A stretch of DNA of 64,000 bases from an uncultured Acidimicrobiales bacterium (GCA_905480195.1 CAJQPN010000024.1:1-64000), one strand, 5' to 3'; shown: positions 49,352 to 59,065, numbered from the stretch's first letter. The notes: generated by a model from the sequence alone, not told the origin. Numbers and translations: made by a program.

Positions 49352-50956
49352 CTAGAGCTCGGTCCACTCCCCCGCTACCCACTGCTCGCGCAGCTTGAAC
49401 TTCTGGATCTTTCCCGAACCGGTCAACGGGAACTCGTCGACCGCAAACCACTGCTTCGGCGTTTTGTGAGGGGCAAGATTGTCTCGCATAAAGGCGAAGA
49501 GTTCGTTCTTGTCCACGGCGTGACCCGGCGCAGCGCGAACAAATGCAGCGACAGTCTCGCCCCATTTCTCGTCGGGAAGGCCGACGACCGCCACCTCCCC
49601 CACGGCTTCGTGGGAGAACAACAGCTCCTCGAGTTCTTTCGGATAGATGTTCTCGCCACCGCGGATGATCATGTCCTTGAGACGGCCCTCGATGGTGCAG
49701 TACCCGCGTTCGTCCATGGCTGCGAGATCTCCGGTGTGGAGCCAGCCGTCGTGATCGATCGTCTCGGCTGTCCGCTCGGGCATCAGGTAGTAGCCGTGCA
49801 TGACCTGATAGCCGCGGGTCACCAACTCTCCGGTCTCACCGACGGGCAGGGTCTCGCCCGTTTCAGGATCGACGATGCGGATCTCCATACACGGCATCGG
49901 CGCCCCGATCGTGAGAGCCTTGTCCTCGATCGTGTCGTCGGGTCGGGTCATGTTGAGCACCGGCGAGCACTCGGTCTGGCCGTAGACGATCGTAAACGGC
50001 GCGCCGAGCTCCTTCTCGAGCGTGCGGACCAACTGCTCGGGAACGAGTGAGCCCCCCGAACAGATCGCCATCAGCGTCGACAGGTCCGTCTGAGCAAAGT
50101 TCGGATGCTCCATCAGGGCGATGAGCATCGTGGGCACGCCCATCATCCCCTGCGCGCCATAGGTCTCGGTCAGCTCGAGCACAAGCCCGGGTTCGAACGC
50201 GGGTACGAGCACCTGAGTGCAAGCCATCGAGACCGATCCGAGCACCGACATCGCGCTCCCGGCGGTATGGAACAACGGCATTTGCGTGACGATGACGCTC
50301 CCCTCTTCCATGCCGAGACGGTCGAAGTAGTGGTTTGCGTTGGTGACAAGACCTCGATGGTGGAGGGCCGCGCCTTTGGGGAAGCCGGTGGTCCCGGACG
50401 TGTACTGGATCATGACCTGATCGCCAGGGGCGACTGCAGGCAACGTGATCGATGGATCGCCCGATGCGAGGAAGTCGTCCCACTGACTGAATCTGATGAT
50501 CTCCTCGAGGTCGGGGCAGTCTGCGCGAACCTGCTCGGCGATGGAGAGCATCGGGTTGCCACGGTGGTCGTCGACCACGAAAAGACCCTTCGAGTTCGAC
50601 TGGCTGACGACGTACTGCAGCTCGTTGGCCTGATATGCCGGGTTGACGGTCACGACGGTCATACCCGCCAATGCACAGCCCAACTCGACGAGCACCCACT
50701 CGGGGATGTTGTGCGCCCAGACCGCCACGTGATCGCCAGGCGAGAATCGAGCAAGCAATGCCTGCGCAGTTCGTTCCGCATCGGCGAGCAGCTCGGCATA
50801 CGTCCATTCGCGGCGACTGCTGGGATCATCGACGCCCTCGATCAACGCAACCCGATCGCCGGCGCGTGCGGCGGCGGCCCGAAGCAGATCGCCGATGGTG
50901 GTGTCGAGAACGCCGGGCTCCTCAACGCCGAAGGCATGTGATTCCGTCAGTGTCAT
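49352..50956 (-). CDS. Acyl-CoA synthetase (AMP-forming, fatty-acyl/aromatic type)
   Basis: 534 residues from ATG 50956. ANL-superfamily motifs YTSGTTGFPKGAALHHRG, YGQTECSPV, DHDGWLHTGDLAAMDERGYCTIEGRLKDMIIRGGENIYPKELE and FPLTGSGKIQKFKLRE with the catalytic Lys. It matches the FadD/AMP-binding FCS-like group (LNRGVFMAL-free, MMGVPTMLIALMEH) widespread in actinobacteria. It activates a medium- to long-chain acid with ATP. Lone gene, divergent from the homocysteine methyltransferase gene. Confidence 0.9.
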   Translation of the reverse strand: MTLTESHAFGVEEPGVLDTTIGDLLRAAAARAGDRVALIEGVDDPSSRREWTYAELLADAERTAQALLARFSPGDHVAVWAHNIPEWVLVELGCALAGMTVVTVNPAYQANELQYVVSQSNSKGLFVVDDHRGNPMLSIAEQVRADCPDLEEIIRFSQWDDFLASGDPSITLPAVAPGDQVMIQYTSGTTGFPKGAALHHRGLVTNANHYFDRLGMEEGSVIVTQMPLFHTAGSAMSVLGSVSMACTQVLVPAFEPGLVLELTETYGAQGMMGVPTMLIALMEHPNFAQTDLSTLMAICSGGSLVPEQLVRTLEKELGAPFTIVYGQTECSPVLNMTRPDDTIEDKALTIGAPMPCMEIRIVDPETGETLPVGETGELVTRGYQVMHGYYLMPERTAETIDHDGWLHTGDLAAMDERGYCTIEGRLKDMIIRGGENIYPKELEELLFSHEAVGEVAVVGLPDEKWGETVAAFVRAAPGHAVDKNELFAFMRDNLAPHKTPKQWFAVDEFPLTGSGKIQKFKLREQWVAGEWTEL

Positions 50957-51021
50957 GCCTGCAAGCTTCTGCGGAACCCGACCGACGGTCAAGCAGGGTC
51001 GGAAGTGAGAGACTCGTTCGC

Positions 51022-51978
51022 ATGTCTCGGTACGACGACCTCATCGCTGATGCGCAACGCGACTACCCAATCTTGATCGACGGTGGCACCGGTTCGGAGT
51101 GTCTCCGGCGCGGTGTTCCCAGCTCCGAGAAGGGCTGGAGCGGCGCCGCCGCCCTCACCCACCCTGCGATCGTCGCAGCGATCCACACCGACTATCTCGA
51201 ACTCGGAGCGCGCGTCATCGTCGCCAACACCTTCGCCACCGGGGCCAACATCATGCGCGACATCGGCGCGCCCGAGCGTTTCGAAGAGGTAAACCGTCGC
51301 GCCCTTGAGATCGCGACCGACGTGCGCGACGCGGCTGGCGCTTCCGCAGCGCACGTGGTCGTCGCTGCGGGGATCAGCAACTGGAGCTTCTCGGGCAACC
51401 GGCCAGACCTGAGCACCCTGCGCGATGACACGGCGACGCAGGCTGCGATCATGCGAAACGCCGGCGCAGAGTTGTTGATCCTCGAGATGATGGTCGACAT
51501 CCCCCGAATGACAGCCACCCTCGAGGGCGCGTCCACGGCAGAACTCCCGATCTGGGTCGGCTTCTCACTCGGACCCGAGGAAGGTTGCGAAGCCGACGAG
51601 ATCGGTGATCCGATCAAACTTCGTGAAGGCGGACGACTCTGCGACGCCGTCGCCGTCGCCGCCGAGCGCCCGGCAGTCGATGCCATGGTCATCATGCACT
51701 CCGACGTACGGGTCGCCGAGCGCGGGGTGCAGGCACTCCGACGGGCGTGGCCGGGGCCGATCGGGGTGTGGGCTCATGCCTCGGCCCAGATCGACGGCCG
51801 GATCGTGCATGACGGAATCATCACGCCCCAGGACTACGCGTCGTATGTGCCGGCCTGGCTGACAGCAGGCGCCACGATGATCGGTGGTTGCTGTGGGATC
51901 GGCCCCTCCCACATCGCCGAGGTCGCGCCACTCGTGAACAGTGCCGGCGATGGGCGCGAGACTGCTGAGCATGGCTGA
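51022..51978 (+). CDS. Homocysteine S-methyltransferase family protein
   Basis: 318 residues from ATG 51022. A TIM-barrel with the N-terminal ILIDGGTGSECLRRG, YLELGARVIVANTFATG and the C-terminal zinc pair C290-C291 in MIGGCCGIGPSHI. The third zinc Cys (usually in GxNC) is replaced by H226 in AMVIMHSD. Family members methylate homocysteine from S-methylmethionine, betaine or DMSP; others act on different thiols. The following enoyl-CoA hydratase start overlaps its stop by 8 bp. Confidence 0.85.
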   Translation: MSRYDDLIADAQRDYPILIDGGTGSECLRRGVPSSEKGWSGAAALTHPAIVAAIHTDYLELGARVIVANTFATGANIMRDIGAPERFEEVNRRALEIATDVRDAAGASAAHVVVAAGISNWSFSGNRPDLSTLRDDTATQAAIMRNAGAELLILEMMVDIPRMTATLEGASTAELPIWVGFSLGPEEGCEADEIGDPIKLREGGRLCDAVAVAAERPAVDAMVIMHSDVRVAERGVQALRRAWPGPIGVWAHASAQIDGRIVHDGIITPQDYASYVPAWLTAGATMIGGCCGIGPSHIAEVAPLVNSAGDGRETAEHG

Positions 51979-52843
51979 CCCCGTCCTCTACGAAGAACGT
52001 GACGACATCGCGATCATCACCCTCAACCGGCCCGAGAAGAAGAACACGCTCACCGATGCACTCGTGCAAGGGGTCGCCGACGGTATCGACACAGCCACGA
52101 AATCTTCCGAAGTGGCCGCCGTCGTCTTGCGGGGGGCCGACGGCACACTTACCGCCGGGTACGACCTCACCCCCGACTCTGATGCGATCGAATCGGGATG
52201 GTCCACGCCGTACGGCGCAAAAGGCCCGCGTCCTCGCGCCGGCGCATGGGACCCGGTCAGGGACTACCAGTTCATGGGCAACAACGTTCGACGGTTCATG
52301 AAGATCTGGGAGTGCCCCAAGCCGGTGATCGGCCAGATCGAAGGATGGGCGATCGGGGGCGCCACCGACATGATCCTGTGTGCCGACCTGCTCTACATGG
52401 CGAGCGACGCCCACATCGGGTATGCCCCAAGCCGCATCTACGGCACACCCACCACGATGATGTGGGTGTATCGGCTCGGGCTCGAGCATGCGAAGCAATA
52501 CCTGCTGACCGGTCGCGCCATCGACGCGGCCGAAGCCCACCGCATCGGGCTCGTCTCCCACGTCGTGGATCCCACCGACATCGCCGAACTCGTCGAGGCC
52601 GAAGCGCGCCGCTTCGCCAACATCCCTGCGAACCAGCTTGCGCTCAACAAGCTCCTCATCAATCAGGCCTTCGAAAACATGGGGCTTCGCACCAGCCAGA
52701 TGTTGGGCACGTTTTTCGACGGCATGACGCGTCACACCGAGGAGGCGTACCAGTGGGTCGAGGGGTTTTCGGAGAAAGGTTTTCGCGAAGTCGTGCGCGA
52801 ACGCGACGACCCGTGGGAGGACTACGGCAGCGCACCTCGCTGA
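51971..52843 (+). CDS. Enoyl-CoA hydratase/isomerase family protein
   Basis: 290 residues from ATG 51971, overlapping the methyltransferase stop. IITLNRPEKKNTLTDALVQGV, GADGTLTAGYDLTPDS, IGQIEGWAIGGATDMILCADLLYMASDAHIGYAPSRIYG and AAEAHRIGLVSHVVDP give the crotonase fold. The catalytic Glu loop is altered (IGYAPSRIYGTPTT), so the reaction is uncertain. Its coupling to a homocysteine methyltransferase is unusual and may reflect transcription rather than pathway logic. Confidence 0.88.
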   Translation: MADPVLYEERDDIAIITLNRPEKKNTLTDALVQGVADGIDTATKSSEVAAVVLRGADGTLTAGYDLTPDSDAIESGWSTPYGAKGPRPRAGAWDPVRDYQFMGNNVRRFMKIWECPKPVIGQIEGWAIGGATDMILCADLLYMASDAHIGYAPSRIYGTPTTMMWVYRLGLEHAKQYLLTGRAIDAAEAHRIGLVSHVVDPTDIAELVEAEARRFANIPANQLALNKLLINQAFENMGLRTSQMLGTFFDGMTRHTEEAYQWVEGFSEKGFREVVRERDDPWEDYGSAPR

Positions 52844-52846
52844 GGT

Positions 52847-55144
52847 CTACTCGTTGCTCCACTGGGGCCGTGGGGTCCACACCTGCGATGCGGGATCGGT
52901 CCTGAGCTCCACCACCCGAATGTCACCGGTGAACGCGAACGCTCCCTCATAGTGCTCGTACGCCACCGGTGTACCCCAGCCCCGACCGATGCAGAAGCCT
53001 TCCTGCACCATCGAGTAGCCCATCGGCGCGATCCGGAACCGCTCCGACGAGTCGGCCACCACGCCATCGACCAAAAGCGCCGCCGTTCCCCAGCCCTGTT
53101 CGGTGGGGTGGTATTCGACCCGCACCTCGCACTCGCGCCCAACCGGCAGTGCCGGACCAACCAGTTCGTGCATCTCCATCTTCAAAACGTTGTGGACATA
53201 GTGCGGTCGCCCGCCCTGCACAAAGAGGGACCATCCGGCGAGTTCACCGCCCTGGCACGCGAGGAGGCCATCATCGGCGTCGGTGGGCCGGGTGATGAAC
53301 GCCGAGAGGGAGTGCTCACAGTTCAGGATGCGTGGGAGCGACGGGTTCGGGATCGGCCGCGTGCCCGGGAAATAGCGATAGACATCACGGTCCTGCGATG
53401 CCGAGGGCCGCTGTGGGTCGATGAATCGCTCACGGCCGCGGTCGTCGAGCGGGAGGACGTTGTGGGCCTCGGCTTCCCGCCACCAGAGGTCGATCAGTTC
53501 AGCGAGCTTTTCGGGCTGCTCGGAGGCGAGGTCGTGCGCCTGGCTGTAGTCCTCAACCTGGTGGTACAGCTCCCACGGATCGTCGTTCCAGTCGGTGCCA
53601 GGCGCGTGCCACGTCACCGCCATCCAGCCGTCGTGGTAGATCGCCCGGCTGCCGAGCATCTCGTAGTATTGGGTTTCCTTGACCTCTGGTGCTGCCGGAT
53701 CGGTGATGGTCGCCGCGAAGCTCACCCCTTCGAGCGGCTGCTGTTCGACACCGTTGACCCAGCTCGGAGTCGGCAGACCCGCAACCTCGAGCAAGGTCGG
53801 GTAGATGTCGGTCACATGGTGGTACTGGGTCCTGATCGCGCCTGGATCGTCGATCTGCGACGGCCAGTGCACAATCATCGGGTCGGTGTTGCCCCCTCGG
53901 TGGGTGTCGCGCTTCCATCGCTTGAACGGGGTGTTTCCTGCCATCGACCAGCCCATCGGGTAGTGCGGGTCGGTATGAGGTCCACCGAGTTCCTCGACCT
54001 GTTCCATCATCTCGGCGACGGACATGTTCATGAGGTTGCGGAACCGCTCAGTGTTCGTCGTGCCCCGGTGACCACCCTCCGCCGACGCTCCATTGTCGGA
54101 GAAGAACAGCACCAAGGTGTCGTCGAGTACCTCGAGGTCACGCAACGCATCGATCAACCGTCCGATCTGGGCGTCGGTGTGGTCGACGAACCCGCAGTAG
54201 GTCTCTTGGAGGCGGGCAAAGAGGTACTTCGAGTCGTCGTCGAGTTCGTCCCAACGCGCGATCCCCGGGTTGCGATCAGGAAGACCGCAATCAGCAGGGA
54301 TGATCCCGAGCGCCTTCTGCCGTTCGAAGATGCGGTCGCGCTCCACATCCCATCCATGGTCGAAGCGCCCTCGGTAGGGCTCGATGTACTCCTCCGGTGC
54401 GTGAAACGGGCAGTGCGACGCTCCGAAGGGCACGTAGGCGAAAAAAGGCCTTCCGCTCGCCACCTGTTGCTGGTCCTGGATCATCGCGATGAGGTTGTCG
54501 ACCAGGTCTTCGCTGACGTGGTAGGCGCCGCCGTTGCGGCCCTCACTCGGGGTCGGCACGCGATGATTGTCGACCGTGACCATCGGGTGCCACTGATCGA
54601 CCTCACCCGGCAAGAACCCATAGAAGCGTTCGAAGCCCTGGCCGAGGGGCCAACGATCGAACGGCCCTGCCGCGGTGGCCTCCGAGGTCGGGGTGAGGTG
54701 CCACTTCCCGGCGCAGTAGGTCGAGTAGCCGGTCTGACGGAGGACCTCGGCGATCGATGCAGCCGACTTGGGCAAGAACGAGTTCGAGCCGGGGAAGCCG
54801 GTTGCCATCTCGGCAATCGTGGCGAAACCGACCGAGTGGTGGTTTCGGCCGGTCAACAATGCTGCTCTGGTCGGTGAGCAGAGCGCCGTGGTGTGAAAGT
54901 TCGTGTACCGGAGCCCTTTGTCAGCCAGCGCCCCGATGTTTGGCGCCTCGATCGGCCCGCCGTAGCACGACAACTGCCCGAAGCCGAGGTCGTCCATGAG
55001 GATCACAACGATGTTGGGTGCATTCTCGGGCGGGCGAACGGGCGGAGGCCAGTCGGGCGTCGACTCGGCGTAGGTGGCCTTGATCTCCCCACCGAACGAA
55101 GGCGGCTGTGGCGGAAGGATGTCGGTCGGGTGCATGTCGGCCAT
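52847..55144 (-). CDS. Type I sulfatase (arylsulfatase family)
   Basis: 765 residues from ATG 55144; longer upstream reading runs into the spacer and the preceding gene. NIVVILMDDLGFGQLSCYGG holds the metal Asp pair, and C89-S-P-T-R (89-93) is the formylglycine site to be oxidised by a formylglycine-generating enzyme. Further motifs: TGYSTYCAGKWHL, LVLFFSDNGASAEGG. A C-terminal beta domain (about 620-765) makes it longer than basic arylsulfatases, as in Pseudomonas AtsA-like alkyl/aryl sulfatases. No signal peptide is obvious, so it may act in the cytoplasm on sulfate esters taken up from algal or other matter. Confidence 0.92.
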   Translation of the reverse strand: MADMHPTDILPPQPPSFGGEIKATYAESTPDWPPPVRPPENAPNIVVILMDDLGFGQLSCYGGPIEAPNIGALADKGLRYTNFHTTALCSPTRAALLTGRNHHSVGFATIAEMATGFPGSNSFLPKSAASIAEVLRQTGYSTYCAGKWHLTPTSEATAAGPFDRWPLGQGFERFYGFLPGEVDQWHPMVTVDNHRVPTPSEGRNGGAYHVSEDLVDNLIAMIQDQQQVASGRPFFAYVPFGASHCPFHAPEEYIEPYRGRFDHGWDVERDRIFERQKALGIIPADCGLPDRNPGIARWDELDDDSKYLFARLQETYCGFVDHTDAQIGRLIDALRDLEVLDDTLVLFFSDNGASAEGGHRGTTNTERFRNLMNMSVAEMMEQVEELGGPHTDPHYPMGWSMAGNTPFKRWKRDTHRGGNTDPMIVHWPSQIDDPGAIRTQYHHVTDIYPTLLEVAGLPTPSWVNGVEQQPLEGVSFAATITDPAAPEVKETQYYEMLGSRAIYHDGWMAVTWHAPGTDWNDDPWELYHQVEDYSQAHDLASEQPEKLAELIDLWWREAEAHNVLPLDDRGRERFIDPQRPSASQDRDVYRYFPGTRPIPNPSLPRILNCEHSLSAFITRPTDADDGLLACQGGELAGWSLFVQGGRPHYVHNVLKMEMHELVGPALPVGRECEVRVEYHPTEQGWGTAALLVDGVVADSSERFRIAPMGYSMVQEGFCIGRGWGTPVAYEHYEGAFAFTGDIRVVELRTDPASQVWTPRPQWSNE

Positions 55145-55223
55145 CGGCGAAGTCTGACCGGTGCGAAAAGGTTGCGCCAGACACCACGGGGACGCTGCCG
55201 ACCCCGAGGTGCCGACCTCGCGG

Positions 55224-56396
55224 TCAGTCCGCTCGCAACGCTGCGGCGGCTGTTCCTGCGCGCCGGCCGGTGCTGAGGCAGGCCTGGATGAGGTAGCCAC
55301 CGGTCGGAGCGTCCCATGCCGACATTTCGCCGACGACCCAGGTGCCGGGCCGGCGGCGCAACATGCCGGTCTCATCGATCTCAGCTGCAGCGACACCCCC
55401 TGCCGAACTGATCGCTCGATCGATCGAGGCGATGCCACGCACCGGCAGCGGTACCGCCTTGGCGAGTGCTGCGAGGGTGTCGACGCTGGTTGGGAGCCGG
55501 TTGTCCGTTGCTTCTCGCATGATCGCAACCGCTACCGGTTGCAGACCGGCGCGGCGCAACCACGTGCTGAGTGAGTCCTTCGAGCGGCGTCGGCCGGCAA
55601 GTCGATGCGCCAGGTCGGCCTCAGGAAGGTCGGGTTGCAGATCGATCTCGAGCGACGGCCGTGCCCGGGCGAGGGCCGCACGAATGCGCGGTCCCAACGC
55701 GTAGATCGGGCCGCCCTCAAGCCCCGCTGCCGTTATGGTCGGTTCGCCCCGCACGGTCTCCCCGTCGATCGACACCGCCACGTTCTTCAACGGTGTGCCC
55801 TCGAATCGGTCGAGCAGCGGTGCCGACCACTCGACCTCGACGCCTGCGTTCGATGCGACGAGCGGATCGACGGCGAAACCGGCAGCGCGGAAGACTGCGA
55901 CCCAAGAGCCATCCCCACCCACCTGGGGCCACGATGCGCCGCCCAACGCAAGCACGGTGTGCTCGCTCGTGTCGTCGAAACCGCTCCACGGTGTGGCGGG
56001 CTCAAAGGCCACGCCCAGATCTGCGAGACGGACCAACCACGCCCGCACCAGCGCAGTCGCTCGCATCGCAGCAGGAAACACCCGGCCACTCGAACCGACA
56101 AAGGTGTCGGCTCCGAGTTCGTCGGCCCATGCCCGCACGGCGCTCGGTGGAAAGGCCCGGATTGCCGGTTCGACAAGTTCACGGCCGGTGCTGTAGCGCC
56201 CCAGGAAGGTTTCGAGCGGCTCGTCGTGCGTGAGATTTAGGCCGGAACGACCAGCCAGCAACAGCGTTCGCCCGAACGAACGCCGCTGATCGCGCACCGT
56301 CACCCTCGCCCCAGCAGCGGCTGCAGCCTCGGCGGCCATCAACCCGGCTGGTCCGGCGCCGACCACGACGACGTGCGGCTGGCTGCTCGCTTCCAC
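55224..56396 (-). CDS. HI0933/BaiN-family flavoprotein (TIGR03862-like)
   Basis: 390 residues from GTG 56396. VVVVGAGPAGLMAAEAAAAAGARVTVRDQRRSFGRTLLLAGRSGLNLTHDEP is diagnostic of the PP_4765 subgroup of the HI0933 family; the C-terminal WVVGEMSAWDAPTGGYLIQACLSTGRRAGTAAA closes the FAD site. Members are FAD-dependent oxidoreductases of mostly unknown function. It is divergent from mshC; its 3' end is 79 bp from the sulfatase start. Confidence 0.88.
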   Translation of the reverse strand: MEASSQPHVVVVGAGPAGLMAAEAAAAAGARVTVRDQRRSFGRTLLLAGRSGLNLTHDEPLETFLGRYSTGRELVEPAIRAFPPSAVRAWADELGADTFVGSSGRVFPAAMRATALVRAWLVRLADLGVAFEPATPWSGFDDTSEHTVLALGGASWPQVGGDGSWVAVFRAAGFAVDPLVASNAGVEVEWSAPLLDRFEGTPLKNVAVSIDGETVRGEPTITAAGLEGGPIYALGPRIRAALARARPSLEIDLQPDLPEADLAHRLAGRRRSKDSLSTWLRRAGLQPVAVAIMREATDNRLPTSVDTLAALAKAVPLPVRGIASIDRAISSAGGVAAAEIDETGMLRRRPGTWVVGEMSAWDAPTGGYLIQACLSTGRRAGTAAAALRAD

Positions 56397-56402
56397 GCCG
56401 GC

Positions 56403-56464
56403 ACCCTAGGCCCCCGAGCGTGGCCGGCAGTGATCTCGGCCCCGGCGAGGTTGGCCGCTACGGT
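56403..56464. promoter_or_regulatory. Divergent leaderless promoters between the flavoprotein and mshC genes
   Basis: Minus-strand TAGGGT (56403-56408) ends 6 nt before the GTG of the flavoprotein gene; plus-strand TACGGT (56459-56464) ends 8 nt before the GTG of mshC. Neither start has a Shine-Dalgarno sequence. Confidence 0.5.
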
Positions 56465-56472
56465 GGTCGGCC

Positions 56473-57657
56473 GTGAAGCTTTTCGACACGGCCCGCAATG
56501 AGGTCGTCCTGTTCGAGCCGGGCCCCGAGGTCCGGATGTATGTCTGTGGCATCACGCCCTACGACTCGACCCACCTCGGTCACGCGAACACATACCTCAC
56601 CTATGACCTCCTGATCCGCCGGCTCGAAGATCTTGGCCACGAAGTGAAACTCGTCCGAAACATCACCGATGTCGACGATTCGATCCTGCCGAAAGCTCGA
56701 GAACTGGGTGTCGACTTCCTCGAACTCGCTGCAGCCGAGACCGCCCGCTTCCACCGCGACATGCTGGCCCTCAACACCCGGCCTGTGTTCGCGGAACCCC
56801 ACGCGACCAGATGGGTCGCCGACATGGTCGACCTCATCGAGGTGCTCGCACAAAAGGGTCACACCTACGCGGTCGACGGAACCGTCTTCTTCGACGTGTC
56901 GACGTTTCCGAGCTTTGGTGCTCTCTCCGGCTACAGCGACGAGCACATGATCGAATTCTCCGCCGAGCGGGGCGGGAATCCCGACGACCCGCGGTTGCGC
57001 AACCCCCTCGACTTCATCCTCTGGCAGCCGTCGCTGGACGACGAACCGGCTTGGCCATCGCCGTGGGGCGACGGTCGCCCTGGCTGGCACATCGAGTGTT
57101 CGGCGATGTCGATGGGCATCCTTGGCCCCACCCTCGACCTGCACGGCGGTGGTTCCGATCTGATCTTTCCTCACCACGAGTGCAGTCGAGCCCAGAGCGA
57201 GGCAGCCAACGGCGTCACCTTCGCCAAGCACTGGATGCACACCGGCATGGTCGCTTATCAGGGAACCAAAATGTCGAAGTCGCTCGGCAACCTCGTGTTC
57301 GTCAGCGAACTCTCGAAGATCCACGACCCTCGGGCCATCCGGCTCGCACTCATGCGCCACCATTACCGCAGCGACTGGGAGTGGTTCGACGATGACATCG
57401 AGATCGGTACCCGACTACTCGATCGGATGCACCGTGCCGCCCATACGGCACATGGCCCCGACCCTTCGGGCTACGCCGAACGCGTCCGCGCAGCACTCGA
57501 CGACGATCTCGACGCACCGACCGCGCTCGGCGCGCTGACCGAGTTGGCCAACGCAATTCTCAAGGGCGGGGACGACCCTGCTGCCCCTACAGTTTTGGGT
57601 GAACTCGGTGCGCTTGTCGGCGTCGACCTCGACACCGCCCCGGCACCACTCAGCTGA
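56473..57657 (+). CDS. mshC: L-cysteine:1D-myo-inositol 2-amino-2-deoxy-alpha-D-glucopyranoside ligase
   Basis: 394 residues from GTG 56473. Cysteinyl-tRNA synthetase-like catalytic core: YVCGITPYDSTHLGHAN (zinc Cys25; HLGH 34-37), C209 in GWHIECSAMSMGILG, LDLHGGGSDLIFPHHECSRAQSEA and KMSKS (266-270). The CGITPYD-THLGHA...LTYD, AERGGNPDDP and ECSRAQSEA forms and the lack of a tRNA-binding C-terminus fit MshC, which joins Cys to GlcN-inositol in mycothiol synthesis, rather than CysS. Directly followed by a genuine cysS 25 bp downstream. Confidence 0.9.
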   Translation: MKLFDTARNEVVLFEPGPEVRMYVCGITPYDSTHLGHANTYLTYDLLIRRLEDLGHEVKLVRNITDVDDSILPKARELGVDFLELAAAETARFHRDMLALNTRPVFAEPHATRWVADMVDLIEVLAQKGHTYAVDGTVFFDVSTFPSFGALSGYSDEHMIEFSAERGGNPDDPRLRNPLDFILWQPSLDDEPAWPSPWGDGRPGWHIECSAMSMGILGPTLDLHGGGSDLIFPHHECSRAQSEAANGVTFAKHWMHTGMVAYQGTKMSKSLGNLVFVSELSKIHDPRAIRLALMRHHYRSDWEWFDDDIEIGTRLLDRMHRAAHTAHGPDPSGYAERVRAALDDDLDAPTALGALTELANAILKGGDDPAAPTVLGELGALVGVDLDTAPAPLS

Positions 57658-57682
57658 AACCCAACCCAGAGAGAGTTCGACC

Positions 57683-59065
57683 GTGATCCGCCTCTACGAC
57701 ACGCTCACCGGTGAGGTCCGTCCGCTCGCGCAGCGCGACGAAGGCAAGGTCTCGCTGTACGCGTGTGGGCCCACCGTCTATGACCACCCACACCTCGGGC
57801 ACGCCCGTCAGGCCATGACGTATGACTTCATGCGTCGGTACTTCGAATGGCGGGGCTTCGAGGTTCACCACGTCGCCAACGTCACCGACATCGACGACAA
57901 CATCATCAATCGCGCCAGCCGGGAAGGATCCACCGAACCCGAGGTTGCCGCCGAATGGAAAGCGGTCTACGACGAGGCGATCTTCGAAAGACTCAACGTC
58001 TTGCGCCCGCACGACCGCCCGCACGCCACCGAGTTCGTCGACGAGATGGTCGAGTTCATCGCGACCCTTGTCGACAACGGCACCGCATACGCGAACGAGT
58101 CCGGCGTGTACCTGCGAGTGCATCTCGTTGCGGGATACGGAGATCTGGTCCACCGCTCACTCGACGACCTCCGCGAGGGCGCCGGCGCCCGCGTCAACGT
58201 CGACGACAACAAAGAAGACCCGCTCGACTTCGCCCTGTGGAAGGCGGCAAAGCCGGGGGAGCCGGTGTGGGCTTCGCCGTGGGGCGACGGGCGTCCCGGT
58301 TGGCACATCGAATGCGTCGCAATGAGTCTCGGCATCCTCGGTGACGGATTCGACCTTCACGGCGGCGGAACCGACCTCGCCTTCCCGCACCACACAAACG
58401 AGCGCGCCGAGGCAATCGCTGCAGGCCGCGATTTCGCCCAACATTGGGCCCACAATGCGATGCTCAACATCGGTGGCGAGAAGATGTCCAAGTCGCTCGG
58501 CAACTACACCACGATCGGCGCGCTGCTCGACGAACACCCCGACAATGCGAGGGCCCTCCGGCTCGCCCTTCTGCAAACTCACTACCGCAAGGTGATGGAA
58601 CTCAACACCGGTGTGATGGAGCAGGCCCGCGAGGGTGTCAAACGCCTCGACGCGATGGCGCGCAAGGCAACGTCGGCTGGCGTGGCGCTCGATGGCGCAG
58701 GGCGCGACACCAATGCCATCGCTGCGTTCACGGCGGCGATGGACGACGACCTCGGGACGCCAGAGGGAGTCGCCACCATGTTCGAGACGATCCGCCGGGC
58801 CAACGCCGCCCTCGACGCCGACGATGACGACGCCGCCGCTCTCGCCGCGACCGCGGTCGAGCTCGCCGCAGCGATGGGTCTTGAGGTGCAGGGAGTCGAG
58901 CCAGCCGGTGACGACGACGCCCACATCGACGGACTCGTCGCAGCCCGAACCCAGGCTCGAGCCGACAAGGACTTCGCTGAAGCCGACCGAATCCGAGACG
59001 AGCTCACGAAGATGGGAATCGCCGTTGAGGACACACCGAACGGACCGATCTGGCATCGTTCGTAG
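57683..59065 (+). CDS. cysS: Cysteine--tRNA ligase
   Basis: 460 residues from GTG 57683 (AGAGAG upstream). LYACGPTVYDHPHLGHARQAMTYD (HLGH 37-40), GWHIECVAMS (zinc Cys211), LDLHGGGTDLAFPHHTNERAEA, KMSKS (267-271) and the C-terminal helical tRNA-binding region with DKDFAEADRIRDELTKMGIAVEDTPNGP are all standard for class I CysRS. Comparing it with the adjacent mshC shows the shared ancestry of the two enzymes. The gene is essential for charging tRNA-Cys. Confidence 0.95.
   Translation: MIRLYDTLTGEVRPLAQRDEGKVSLYACGPTVYDHPHLGHARQAMTYDFMRRYFEWRGFEVHHVANVTDIDDNIINRASREGSTEPEVAAEWKAVYDEAIFERLNVLRPHDRPHATEFVDEMVEFIATLVDNGTAYANESGVYLRVHLVAGYGDLVHRSLDDLREGAGARVNVDDNKEDPLDFALWKAAKPGEPVWASPWGDGRPGWHIECVAMSLGILGDGFDLHGGGTDLAFPHHTNERAEAIAAGRDFAQHWAHNAMLNIGGEKMSKSLGNYTTIGALLDEHPDNARALRLALLQTHYRKVMELNTGVMEQAREGVKRLDAMARKATSAGVALDGAGRDTNAIAAFTAAMDDDLGTPEGVATMFETIRRANAALDADDDDAAALAATAVELAAAMGLEVQGVEPAGDDDAHIDGLVAARTQARADKDFAEADRIRDELTKMGIAVEDTPNGPIWHRS

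Noticed and set aside
52952-54877. 641-residue open frame antisense to the sulfatase gene
   Set aside because: Composition is that of a mirror frame (Arg/Val/Asp-rich without domains), and the opposite strand encodes a sulfatase with all motifs.
56473-57657. Second cysteinyl-tRNA synthetase
   Set aside because: It lacks the C-terminal tRNA-binding domain and carries the MshC-type sequence features, so mshC is the better call.
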